A stretch of DNA of 37,442 nucleotides from Desulfobacteraceae bacterium. GTDB taxonomy: Bacteria; Desulfobacterota; Desulfobacteria; Desulfobacterales; JAABSP01. Positions 1 to 8,884 of this stretch are shown here, piece after piece. Below the pieces are notes generated by a model. That model was not told where the DNA came from, did not search any database, and worked only from the letters and a program-made list of their open reading frames with translations. Made by a program: the position numbers and the translations under genes. Each line of letters begins with the position of its first letter. Within the stretch, counting starts at the first letter, position 1. The stretch lies in the NCBI GenBank assembly GCA_011390345.1, contig JAABSP010000049.1, positions 1 to 37,442 on the forward strand, given 5' to 3'.

Positions 1-11
1 TCTTCCGATCT
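1..11. other. Probable Illumina adapter remnant at the contig end
   Basis: The first 11 bases, TCTTCCGATCT, equal the 3' end of the standard Illumina TruSeq adapter (reverse complement AGATCGGAAGA). They sit exactly at the window edge and run in frame into the metV reading frame, giving a false tail at its last visible codons. Genomic DNA most likely starts at base 12. A chance match is possible but unlikely at precisely this position. Confidence 0.8.
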
Positions 12-609
12 GAAAGAGCTTCTCATAATCTTCGAGCCTGCCCAGGGCCTTGAGCCGGTCCACGATCAACTGCCATGCGCAGTCAACATCCTTGCTGATC
101 TCGCACTTCCCCTCCGTAGAGCCGCCGCAGGGGCCGTTGAGGACCCGCTTGGCACACCGGGTTACGGGGCAGACCGCGCCCGTGAAAGCCAGCACGCACT
201 CGCCGCACCCCTGACACCGCTCCACCCAGAGGCCCCGCTCTTCGGTGGCGCCCATGAAGCAGGTGTTGACGCCGGGATAGACCGGCATGTTCGGGTACTC
301 TTCAGCCATGAACTGGATCCCCACGCCGCAGGCGATGGAGACGACCCCGTCATACTCGCGGACGGTGCCGGCGATCTCCTGAAGGTACTCGTGGTCGCAC
401 TGCCGTTCCAGGGTCACTTCGTCGATGCGGACATCTTCTCCCTTGTTCTTGAAGTACATCCGAAGGGCCGACGCGAGGATTCCCACCTCTTTCTTCCCTC
501 CCGCTTCACAGACCGTGACGCACTCGTTGCAGCCGGCCACGAGGATGCTCTTCTTGTCCTTTACGTATTCGATGATCTCTTCGATCGGTTTTTTATCGGC
601 AACAATCAT
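1..609 (-). CDS. metV: MetV-like zinc/iron-sulfur subunit of methylene-tetrahydrofolate reductase (3' end missing)
   Basis: Minus-strand frame of 203 codons open to the window edge; the last few codons are adapter, so about 199 are real. MetV is the small Cys-rich partner of MetF in the methyl branch of the acetyl-CoA pathway. Visible features are an N-terminal CNEC motif in AGCNECVTVCEAGG, a central half with ACGVG and PGVNTCF, and a Cys cluster near the C-terminus (CQGCGEC, then CPVTRCAK and GPCGGS). The MetV family is about 200-220 residues, so little is missing. The ATG at 609 is preceded by AGAGG nine bases upstream. It lies 100 bp behind mvhD and hdrA, the arrangement expected for the cytosolic MetFV-Hdr-MvhD complex known from Moorella. 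metF should follow off the left edge (inference). Confidence 0.85.
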   Translation of the reverse strand, partial: MIVADKKPIEEIIEYVKDKKSILVAGCNECVTVCEAGGKKEVGILASALRMYFKNKGEDVRIDEVTLERQCDHEYLQEIAGTVREYDGVVSIACGVGIQFMAEEYPNMPVYPGVNTCFMGATEERGLWVERCQGCGECVLAFTGAVCPVTRCAKRVLNGPCGGSTEGKCEISKDVDCAWQLIVDRLKALGRLEDYEKLFQIGR

Positions 610-645
610 CTGTCGCAACCTCTTTAGTTGTCGTTTTCTATATGG

Positions 646-705
646 GGCATCCGGGAGAGGCGCCTGTTTTGATCGAAATCAAAAAGATGGGGCTTCCCGG
701 ATGTC
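646..705 (-). other. Nested stem-loop between mvhD and metV
   Basis: CATCCGGGA (648-656) pairs with TCCCGGATG (695-703), extendable to 646/705 with one wobble. Inside the loop, on the mRNA strand, UUUUGAU pairs with AUCAAAA around a UUCG tetraloop (667-684). There is no run of U directly after the outer stem, so it is a better candidate for an mRNA processing or stability element, or a partial terminator, than for a strong terminator. Confidence 0.5.
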
Positions 706-709
706 GATA

Positions 710-1138
710 TCATGCCGCTTTCTCTTTGGCGAGCTTCAGGGGGTTTGGCCCCAGCTCCTTGATCTTCTGAAAGAACTCCTCGGCATACTTGACGAATGTC
801 GGGGCCTCGGCCGAGGAGAGATTGTACATCTGCGCCCGCTCTCCGCCGATGCCGATGGTGTCCAGGAGCTTCTGGACCTGCTCCACCCGCTTGCGGGCAC
901 GGAGGTTGCCGCTGTTGAAATGGCAGTCCCCCTCCATGCAGCCAATAGCGCAGACGCCGTCCGCGCCCTTCTCAAAGGCGCGCATGAAGTGGATAACGTC
1001 CACCTTTCCGGTGCAGGGGACCCGGATGATCTTGATGTTGCTCGGATACTCCAGTCGCATGGAACCTGCCAGGTCCGCGGCCGAGTACCCTCAATAATTG
1101 CAACAAAAAGCGATGATGATCGGTTCGAATTCCGCCAT
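710..1138 (-). CDS. mvhD: MvhD, electron-transfer [2Fe-2S] subunit, selenoprotein
   Basis: The delta subunit passes electrons between HdrA and a hydrogenase or oxidoreductase partner. The frame is 142 residues if the in-frame UGA at 1093-1091 (codon 16) is read as selenocysteine. The context FCCNYU-GYSAADLAG matches the conserved family N-terminus FxCNWC-xYxGADLAG, so UGA stands exactly where family members have a metal-ligand Cys. The downstream part (RLEYPSNIKIIRVPC, CAIGCMEGDCH) is typical MvhD. A conventional start at codon 27 would remove the first cluster ligands and is rejected. The ATG at 1138 follows AAAGGG nine bases upstream. A hairpin fits a bacterial SECIS directly after the UGA. 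Selenocysteine in this family is known in methanogens and anaerobic bacteria; the reading here is inferred from sequence. Confidence 0.9.
1061..1076 (-). promoter_or_regulatory. Candidate bacterial SECIS hairpin in mvhD
   Basis: On the mRNA strand GGACCUGGCAGGUUCC folds as GG-ACCU-(GGC)-AGGU-U-CC with a bulged U; outer CGC/GCG pairing can extend it. The short loop begins with G about 20 nt after the UGA. Position, bulge and loop G agree with the known spacing of bacterial SelB-binding elements. Fold judged by eye. Confidence 0.6.
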
Positions 1139-1165
1139 AAAGCCGTACCCTTTCCCTAGTTTTTG

Positions 1166-1201
1166 GGGATCTGCGAAAAAGGCTTCTTCCCCGCAGATCC
1201 C
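1166..1201 (-). other. 10-bp perfect stem-loop between hdrA and mvhD
   Basis: GGGATCTGCG (1166-1175) and CGCAGATCCC (1192-1201) are perfect inverted arms around a 16-nt loop, within the 80-bp gap between the hdrA stop and the mvhD start. On the mRNA strand the 3' arm is followed by CAAAAAC rather than a U tract, so read-through is expected. It may set the hdrA:mvhD ratio or protect a processed 3' end (inference). Confidence 0.55.
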
Positions 1202-1218
1202 GGTTCACTTATACAATC

Positions 1219-4200
1219 TTATAATACACCCTCTAAGAGGGAATCGATCTTGCACATGAGCTGCTCATCCTCGTACCAGTTCAGCTCGATGGCCTTGGCC
1301 GGGCACTCGGCCGCGCAGACCCCGCATCCCTGACAGAGGGCCGGATCGATCTCCGAGACCCCCTCCTCGTTGATCCGCGGCACCCCGTAGGGGCAGGAAC
1401 GGACGCAGACGAGACAGGATGCGCACTTGGGCTGATCCACATAGGCCGTGACCGCAGAGAGGGTCAGGTGCGGCTGGGAGAGAAAGGTCACAGCTCTCGA
1501 TGCCGCGGCCTGGGCCTGGGGAATCGATTCCGAGATCAGCTTGGGCGCATGGGCCGTGCCGCATAGGAAGACGCCCTCAGTTCCCATGTCCACGGGCCGC
1601 AGTTTGACGTGGGCCTCGTTGAAGAAGCCCTCGCTGCTGCGGGCCAGCTTCATGATGGTGGCCAGCTCCTGGGTCTCGGCCGGCCGCACACCTGCGCTTA
1701 AAGCCAGCACATCGGTGCTTACCGTCAGGTTCTGGCGGAGCACATGGTCGAAGAAGGTGACTTCGATCTCATCTCCGTTCTTCTCCACCACCGGCGGGTT
1801 GTCCGGGGTGAACCGGAAGAAGAGTACCCCTTGGCGCCGGGCCTCGGTGTAGTAATCCTCCAGCAGGCCGTAGGTCCGGATATCCCGGTAGAGGATGAAG
1901 ACCTGCGCGTCCGGGTTGACCTTCTTGACGGCCAGGGCATTCTTGACCGCATTCTGGCAGCAGACCCGGGAGCAGTTGGGAAACTCCTCGTTTCTCGATC
2001 CCACGCACTGGATCATAACCATCTGCTCGGCCTTCTTGATCTTTTCGGAATCGGCATCCAGCGCCTCTCCCAGTTCGAGCTGGGTCATGACCCTGTCATC
2101 CTCGCCGTAGAGGAACTCTTTGGGCTTGTACTCCTGCGCGCCCGTGGCGATGATGGCCACACCGTGGTCGATCTTCTGCCGCTCCATATTGTCGCCGACA
2201 ATCACCTCGGTGGTGAAGTTGCCTTTGAAGCCGGAGAAGTTGACCACCACGGCCTGGGTTTTGACCTCGATCTTGGGATGGTCCGTTACCCTGCCGACCA
2301 GCTCCTTGACATAGGGCCGGATCTTTGCGCCCTCGATGGTCTTGGTGAGCCGGTTGCCGAGGCCCCCGAGCTGCGCATCTTTCTCCAGAAGCACCACTTC
2401 ATACCCCTGCTCGGCCAGCCCCAGAGCCGCATTCATGCCGGAGATCCCGCCGCCGATCACCAGGCCCCGGGATGTGACCGGAATCTGCTTTTCATGCAGA
2501 GGCGAAAGGGTTCCGGCCCGGGCAATCGCCATCCGGACCAGATCCTTGGCCTTGGCTGTGGCCGCGGCCGGGTCCGCATGGCACCAGGAGTCCTGGTTCC
2601 GGATATTGGCCATCTCGAAGAGATACTTGTTCAGGCCCGTGGCCTGCAGGGTATCCATGAAGATCGGCTCATGGGTCTTGGGGGTACAGGCCGCGACCAC
2701 CACCCGGTTCAGCTTCTCATCTTTGATGATCTGCTTCATGGAATCCTGCGCGTCCTGAGAGCAGGTGAAGAGGCTCTGGGTCACATAGGTCACATTGGGC
2801 AGGGTCTTGACATACTCCTCCAGATCGTCCTCGTCCACCACGCCTGCAATGTTGACGCCGCAGTTGCAGAGGAAGACGCCGATGCGCGGGTCCTGACCCT
2901 CCACGTCGATCTCTTCAGGCACCTCCACGCTCTTGGTCTGCGTATTTCTCGATTCATTCAGCTTCGCGCCGGCAAGGCAGGCGGCCGCACTCGCATCCAC
3001 CACCGAGGTGGGGATGTCTTTTGGCCCCTTGAAGATCCCGCAGGCGTAGACGCCCTGCCGGTTGGTCTCCACCGGTGCAAAGGGCTCGCTCTTCGCGAAC
3101 CGGTCCTTGTTCACCTCGATGCCGAGGCGGCCCGCCAGCTCCAGGGTGGAGTCGGGAACCTGGAGGCCCACGGAGAGGACCACCATATCGAAGATCTCCT
3201 CCTGCATCTCGCCGGCCTCGTCCGCGTACTTGATCAGGAGCTGATCCGATTCGGTCTGCTCGTAGACCGTATGGATTCGGGCCCGGACAAAGTTGATGCC
3301 CTGATTCTTGGCCCGATCATAATACAGCTCATAGTCTTTTCCAAAGGTCCGGATGTCCATGTTGAAGATGGTGCAGTCCAGACCGTTGTGAGCGTGCTCC
3401 TTTGCGATCATGGCCTCTTTGAGCGCGTACATGCAGCAGACCGAAGAGCAGTAGGAGTTGCCGCACTTGTTGGTATCTCTCGATCCCACGCACTGGAGCC
3501 AGGCGATCTTTTTGGGCTCGGTCTCTCTGTCCGAAAGCTTCACCACATGGCCCATGGTGGGGCCCGAGGCCGACAGGAGCCGCTCGAACTCGAGGCTCGT
3601 CACCACGTTCGGGTTGTCCTTGTAGTGGTAGAACTCGTTCAAGACATACGGGTCGAAGACCTCGTTGCCGGGGCAGAGGACAACAGATCCGATCTCGATC
3701 TCCCGGCTCTGGGGCACCATCTCGTGGTTGATCGCCTCCGCGAGGCAGGCATCCACGCACTGGTAGCACTCGCAGCAGTACCCGCAGTTGATGCAACGGT
3801 CCGCCTCGGCCATACCGATTTCGGGGGTGAATCCCAGCTCCACCTCGTTGAAGTTGCCGACTCTCTGATCGGCCGGAAGCTCCCGCACTTTGGCCCTGGC
3901 CTGGGGGGAGATCCCTTCGGGGACGGGCCGGTACATGGGATCATCCACTGTGGTCGGCTCACGGCCTTCGGCCATGTCCCGTCCGTCGCAGTAGCGCAGG
4001 ATCGACTCGGCCGCCTCCTGGCCCGCTGCGATCGCGCCGATCGCGACCCAGGGGCCGGTCTGGAGATCGCCGCCGGCAAAGACACCTTCCCGTCCCGTGA
4101 CATAGGTGACGGGATCGACCTCAACAGTTCCCCACCGGGTGAAGGCGAGGCCCTCGATGTTCTCCAGCGGGGAGATGTCGGGCCGCTGCCCGATGGCCGG

Positions 4201-5658
4201 GATGAGCTGGTCGATCTCGATGTCGAACTCCGAGCCCGGCTTGGGCACGGGCCGGCGCCGGCCCGAGGAATCAGGCTCGCCCAGCTCCATCTCGATGCAG
4301 CGCAGGCCCGTCACCTGGCCGTCCTCGGTGATGACCTCCTGGGGCGCGGTCAGATAGGTGATCTTGACGTCCTCATGCTCGGCCGCCAGGATCTCCTCCT
4401 CCCATGCCGGCATTTCCGCGCGGGTTCTGCGGTAGATGATGGTCACCTCTTCCGCACCCAGACGCACCGATGCCCGGGCCACGTCGATCGCGACGTTTCC
4501 GCCGCCGATGATCGCGACCTTTTTGCCCACTTCGGCCTTGCCTTCGAGGTTGACTTCTCTTAAGAAATCGACACCCTGGCGCACGCCGTTGGCCCTCTCG
4601 CCCGGGATGCCGAGACCAAAGCCGATGTGTGCCCCGGCCGCGAGATAGACGGCCTTGAAGCCCTCTTTCTCCAGCAGGCCTTCCACGGTCAGATCGCCCC
4701 CGATGGGGGTGCTGGTCTTGATCGTAACGCCGAGGTTGGTTATGATTTCGATCTCCTGATCCAGAATATCCTCGGGGAGCCGGTGGTTGGGGATGCCGAC
4801 GCGGAGCATGCCGCCGGCCTTGGGCAGGGACTCGTAGATGGTCGATTTGATCCCCTGTCTGGCCAGATGGAAGGCCGCGGAGAGCCCAGCCGGGCCCGAT
4901 CCGACGATGGCCACCCGCTCGGGCCGCTCCGGCTCACACTTGATCTCGATCTCCCGCGGGTCGAACTGGTCCGCCGCAAGGCGTTTGAGATCCCGGATGG
5001 AGATGGGCTCATCCAGATCCGCGCGGCGGCAGGCATCCTCGCAGGCATGGGGGCAGATTCTGCCGAGAACGCCCGGCAGGGGGAGGTTCTCCATGATGAT
5101 CTCCAGGGCCCTTTTGTAATTGCCCTGTTTGACCATCTGGACATACCCCTGGACGTTCAGGCCCGCGGGGCAGGCCAGGCGGCAGGGGGCCTTGTCGGCC
5201 TTCTGGATCGAATATGCCCCGGGAATGGCCTGGGGATACTGCTTGTACGCGGCCTGCTTGTCCGAAAGGTTCTTGTCATATTCATTTGGAAGGTTGACGG
5301 GGCAGACCTTCGCGCACTCCCCGCAGCTTGTGCATTTGGAAAGATCGATATAGCGGGGATACTCCTGTACCCGGGCATTGAAATTGCCCGGTTCGCCATT
5401 GAGATTCAACAGCTCCGAATTGGTAATCAGCTCGATGTTCATGTGCCGGCCGACCTCGACCAGCTTGGGTGAGATGACTCACATCGCACAGTCATTGGTG
5501 GGAAAGGTCTTGTCCAACTGCGACATCAGGCCGCCGATGGCCATGGTCCTCTCCACCAGATAGACATAATATCCGGAATTTGCAAGATCGAGTGCCGACT
5601 GCATTCCTGCGATGCCGGCGCCGACTACCATTACGGATCCGATGGGTTTTTCACTCAT
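1219..5658 (-). CDS. hdrA: HdrA-type flavin/iron-sulfur oxidoreductase, tandem fusion with internal GltD-like module, selenoprotein
   Basis: Encodes 1479 residues if the UGA at 5481-5479 (codon 60) is selenocysteine. HdrA carries the FAD at which electron bifurcation or confurcation occurs. Domains: FAD site VGAGIAG (about 12-18); [10 protein letters not shown] (51-60), where the last residue is Cys or Sec in known HdrA; ferredoxin Cys from 109; a GltD-like NAD(P)H/FAD module (about 157-560; GSGPAG near 253, GGGNVA near 385); a second Cys cluster from 622; HdrA core with CVGSRD and CSSVCC (723-742); a second HdrA unit from about 924 (FAD GGGISG near 1069); and two C-terminal [4Fe-4S] motifs (1412 and 1442). 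The ATG at 5658 has AAGGAG six bases upstream. A TTG 24 codons earlier and an ATG after the UGA were rejected. The inserted module suggests NAD(P)H is a partner. Physiological direction is not visible. Confidence 0.92.
5449..5464 (-). promoter_or_regulatory. Candidate bacterial SECIS hairpin in hdrA
   Basis: Fourteen bases after the UGA, GCUGGUCGAGGUCGGC can pair into a 6-bp stem (three G-U wobbles) with a CGAG loop, placing a loop G about 21 nt from the UGA. This is weaker than the mvhD hairpin but at the same distance. Folded by eye only. Confidence 0.4.
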
Positions 5659-5982
5659 TCGATACTCCTTATGTTGATTGCCATTATTGATGGTAAACGA
5701 TGATTCTCCTTGAAAATCGATTTGCGGCAATGGTATGCTGTCGCTGTTCGTCCTTTTTCGAAGCAGCGTTCGGTTCGTCTGTGGAAGCGGTATTTTTTCG
5801 AATCATTGCGGATGGATTACCGTTTTCGTCGAGTCGGAGAAATCCAAAGAAAAGTCAACATACTCAAATAACTCCCTTTCGTCAAGGGGAAAACTGCAAA
5901 AAAATGGTTTCGAAATGAGACAGCTCCCGTGATGCCGATACAAAACCGGTATTAAAGAGAATTCGAAACAAAGGAGGCGGTT
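5659..5982. other. Divergent intergenic region between hdrA and the histidine kinase
   Basis: This 324-bp stretch must hold the promoters of the hdrA operon (minus) and the kinase operon (plus). No convincing -35/-10 or -24/-12 pair was seen on either strand. The hexamer TTCGAA occurs four times (5757, 5797, 5909, 5962), twice preceded by a T run, which is more than expected and may mark a regulator site. Small open frames here have no support. Confidence 0.5.
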
Positions 5983-7566
5983 TTGACAGGTCCTGAACCC
6001 TCCATCATAAATGTGGCCATCGTGGGCGGCAACCAGTGCTGCCGGGATGTTCTGGAGCGGACCACCCTCGATTTCAACGAGAAGGGGGTCAACGCCCGGT
6101 TCAAGGCCGTTGTGGATGTGGACCCCGAAAGCCCCGGCATCAAAATGGCCCGGGAAAGCGGCCTGATCACCCTGTCCCACTACCACGACCTCTACAAGCC
6201 CGAATACGAGATCCACCTGATCATCATCATCACTCCGGACGAGGCGATCTTCGAAGACATTTTAAAGACCCGGCCCCCCCATATCCGGATCATGTCCTAC
6301 CAGATATTCCAGCTCTTCTGGCACACCATCCGCTCCGAGGAACGCAAACTCAGGGGGCAGAACATCGAGATGAAGACGATTCTGGACGGGATCCAGGATT
6401 TCATTTTAGTGATCACCCCGGAGATGGAGATCGTGGAGGCCAACGATGCCTTCCTCTCCAAGATGGGCTATTGCCGGGAGGAGGTGATCGGCAAGAAGTG
6501 CTACGAGGTCTACAACCACCTGGATCATCCGTGTAACCGGCCAGAAGAGCCCTGCCCATTAAACGAGGTGATCCGGAACAAGCGCCGGGTCAAACAGCTC
6601 CGGAGCCGCTCCAATCCAAAAGGAGTGATGCGCTACTTCGAGGCCGACATCTACCCGGTCTGGGAGAAGGACGGCAAGATATCGAAATTCATCCACATCA
6701 GCCGGGACATCACCAAAAGAAAGCTGGAGGAGGAGCGGATCACCCGGAGGCTCGAACAGATGGTGGAGGAGCGGACCCGGCAGCTCAAGGAGACCCATGA
6801 GCAGCTCCTGCACCAAGACAAGATGGCCTCATTGGGGAAGCTGGCCGCGTCCGTGGTGCATGAGATCAACAACCCCATTGCCGGAATTCTGAACCTGTTG
6901 ATGCTCATCCGGCGGATTAACGAGGAGGGGCCCATCACGGAAAAGGAGCGGGATCAGTTCAAGCATTACATCAATTTAATGGAGACCGAGACCCGGCGCA
7001 TCAGCCGGATCGTCTCCAACCTCCTCTCCTTCTCCCGCCAGTCCAAGATGGAGTTCCGGGAGGTGGACGTGAACCACCTGGTGGAGACCACCCTCTTCAT
7101 CAATGCCAACCTTTTGAAGATCAAGCGCGTCAAGGTTCAAAAGGATCTGGCCACGGACATTCCCAAGCTGGTCGGCTCTGAAGATCAGCTCGAACAGGTC
7201 TTCATGAACCTGGTTTCTAACGCGGCCGAGGCCATTGACGGGGCCGGGGGCGGAACCCTTTCCATCGAATCCCGCTTCGAGGAGGCCGAGGGCCGCATCA
7301 CCGTAACCTTCAGTGACACGGGGATCGGCATCCCCCAAGAGAACATCCCCCGCCTCTTCGAGCCTTTTTTCACCACCAAGAAGAAGGGCAAAGGCGTGGG
7401 GCTGGGTCTGTCGGTGGCCTACGGGATCGTCAAGGAGCACGGCGGCTGCATCCAGATCGATTCCGAGGTGGGAAAGGGAACCCGGTTTACCATACAGCTT
7501 CCGCTCAAAACCGCAAATCCGGAGAAGGTGACAGAATATGGGAAGCACCAGAATTCTGATTGTTGA
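5983..7566 (+). CDS. PAS-domain sensor histidine kinase with N-terminal Rossmann-like domain
   Basis: A 527-residue cytoplasmic kinase without membrane segments. Residues 9-110 (VAIVGGNQCC..., then a beta-alpha pattern) resemble a dinucleotide-binding fold. A PAS domain (about 130-245) contains a Cys-rich HPCNRPEEPCPL stretch. A short coiled coil (245-280) leads to the H-box, with the phospho-acceptor His at 293 in VVHEINNP. The ATPase domain has an N-box (NLVSNAAEA, 409-417), DTGIGI (446), FEPFFTTK and GVGLGLS (471). The start is TTG at 5983, decided by AAGGAGG ending five bases upstream. The gene overlaps the next one by 29 bp, so the two form a two-component pair. It probably senses an internal redox or nucleotide signal (inference). 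Confidence 0.9.
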   Translation: MTGPEPSIINVAIVGGNQCCRDVLERTTLDFNEKGVNARFKAVVDVDPESPGIKMARESGLITLSHYHDLYKPEYEIHLIIIITPDEAIFEDILKTRPPHIRIMSYQIFQLFWHTIRSEERKLRGQNIEMKTILDGIQDFILVITPEMEIVEANDAFLSKMGYCREEVIGKKCYEVYNHLDHPCNRPEEPCPLNEVIRNKRRVKQLRSRSNPKGVMRYFEADIYPVWEKDGKISKFIHISRDITKRKLEEERITRRLEQMVEERTRQLKETHEQLLHQDKMASLGKLAASVVHEINNPIAGILNLLMLIRRINEEGPITEKERDQFKHYINLMETETRRISRIVSNLLSFSRQSKMEFREVDVNHLVETTLFINANLLKIKRVKVQKDLATDIPKLVGSEDQLEQVFMNLVSNAAEAIDGAGGGTLSIESRFEEAEGRITVTFSDTGIGIPQENIPRLFEPFFTTKKKGKGVGLGLSVAYGIVKEHGGCIQIDSEVGKGTRFTIQLPLKTANPEKVTEYGKHQNSDC

Positions 7567-8884
7567 CGACGAACTGATCATGCGGGAATCGCTGGCCGGC
7601 TGGCTGGAGCGGGACGGCCACCATGTGGAAAAGGCCCCCAGCGGCGAGGATGCCCTGGAGATCCTGAAGGAGAGCCGCTTCGACATCCTGCTCGTGGACA
7701 TCAAGATGGAGGGGATGAGCGGCCTTGAGCTTCTGCGACGGGTCAAGGAGAACGACCCGGATGTCGCGGTGGTGATGATCACCGCGTACGGCTCCATCCC
7801 CTCCTCAATCGAGGCCATGAAGCACGGAGCCCAGGACTATCTGCTCAAGCCCTTCGACCCCAACGAGCTGGGGGTGCTGATCGAAAAGATCATCGAAAGC
7901 CAGGCCCAGGCCAAGGAGAACCTCTACCTGAAGGAGCAGCACAAGGAGCGGACCCGGTTCGAGTCGATGATCGGCCAGTCCCCGTCCATGCAGAAGGTCT
8001 TCGACTTCATCAAAGATGTGGCCCCGACCGACACCACGGTACTCATCACCGGAGAGACCGGAACCGGCAAAGGACTGGCCGCAAAGGCGATCCACTCCAA
8101 CAGCCCCCGGAAAGAGGGGCCATTTGTGGGGATCAACTGCGGCGCGATCCCGGAACACCTTATGGAGAGCGAACTCTTCGGCCACCAGAAGGGCGCGTTC
8201 ACCGACGCGAAGGAGAACAAGAAGGGCCGGCTGGAGATGGCCCACGGCGGGACACTCTTTTTAGACGAGATAGGCGAGATCAACATGCGGATGCAGATCG
8301 ACCTGCTCCGGGTGCTGGAGGACCGGGTCTTCTACCGGGTCGGGGGAACCCAGCCAATGGAGGCCGACTTCCGGGTGATCGCGGCCACCAACCGGAACCT
8401 GGAGAAGGCGATTGCAGATGGCATCTTCCGGGAGGATCTGTTTTACCGGCTCAACGTCATCGCGTTCACCATGCCGCCCCTTCGGGAGCGCAAAGAGGAC
8501 ATCCCGCTGCTGGCGGATCACTTTCTCCGGCGTTTCTCCCAGGAGACCAACAAACCCTTAGAGGGGATCGACCGGGAGGCCATCGACGAGATGATGATGT
8601 ATGAATGGCCGGGAAACATCCGGGAGCTGGAGAATGCGGTGGAGCGGGCCGTTGTGGTCTCCAAGGCGAGAAAGATCCGTGCGGAAGACCTTCCCATCTT
8701 CCGGCCCGAACATATCACGCCGCAGGCTGCGGGCAAATCCTTAAAGGATATGGAGCGGATGCACATCCAGCAGGTGCTGGAGGAGACCGACTGGAACATC
8801 GCACAGAGCGCAAAGCTGCTGGAAATCGACCGCACTACCCTCTACAACAAGATTCGGAAGTACGATCTTCAAAAAGCCGACTGA
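7538..8884 (+). CDS. NtrC-family sigma-54-dependent response regulator
   Basis: 448 residues. The receiver domain has acidic residues D10/D11, phospho-acceptor D54 in VDIKMEG and K104 in LLKPFD. The AAA+ domain has Walker A GETGTGKG (172-179), the sigma-54 contact loop GAFTDA (219-224), Walker B TLFLDE (239-244) and an arginine-finger region (REDLFYRLNV). A Fis-type helix-turn-helix ends the protein (NIAQSAKLLEIDRTTLYNKIRK). It starts inside the kinase gene and its stop overlaps the archaemetzincin ATG (TGATG), so all three genes are probably translationally coupled. The intact GAFTDA loop predicts action at -24/-12 promoters; the nearest strong one lies at 12047-12061. Confidence 0.95.
   Translation: MGSTRILIVDDELIMRESLAGWLERDGHHVEKAPSGEDALEILKESRFDILLVDIKMEGMSGLELLRRVKENDPDVAVVMITAYGSIPSSIEAMKHGAQDYLLKPFDPNELGVLIEKIIESQAQAKENLYLKEQHKERTRFESMIGQSPSMQKVFDFIKDVAPTDTTVLITGETGTGKGLAAKAIHSNSPRKEGPFVGINCGAIPEHLMESELFGHQKGAFTDAKENKKGRLEMAHGGTLFLDEIGEINMRMQIDLLRVLEDRVFYRVGGTQPMEADFRVIAATNRNLEKAIADGIFREDLFYRLNVIAFTMPPLRERKEDIPLLADHFLRRFSQETNKPLEGIDREAIDEMMMYEWPGNIRELENAVERAVVVSKARKIRAEDLPIFRPEHITPQAAGKSLKDMERMHIQQVLEETDWNIAQSAKLLEIDRTTLYNKIRKYDLQKAD

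Noticed and set aside
1744-4563. Long open frame of 939 codons on the plus strand opposite hdrA
   Set aside because: It is the antisense shadow of a GC-rich gene; composition (His/Asp/Leu-rich) and lack of any motif or ribosome site show it is not coding. The same holds for the other long antisense frames, such as 34977-36884.
5442-5442. Conventional ATG start for HdrA after the UGA
   Set aside because: It would remove the N-terminal FAD motif and the conserved TNDCAM segment, and has no better ribosome site than the ATG at 5658.
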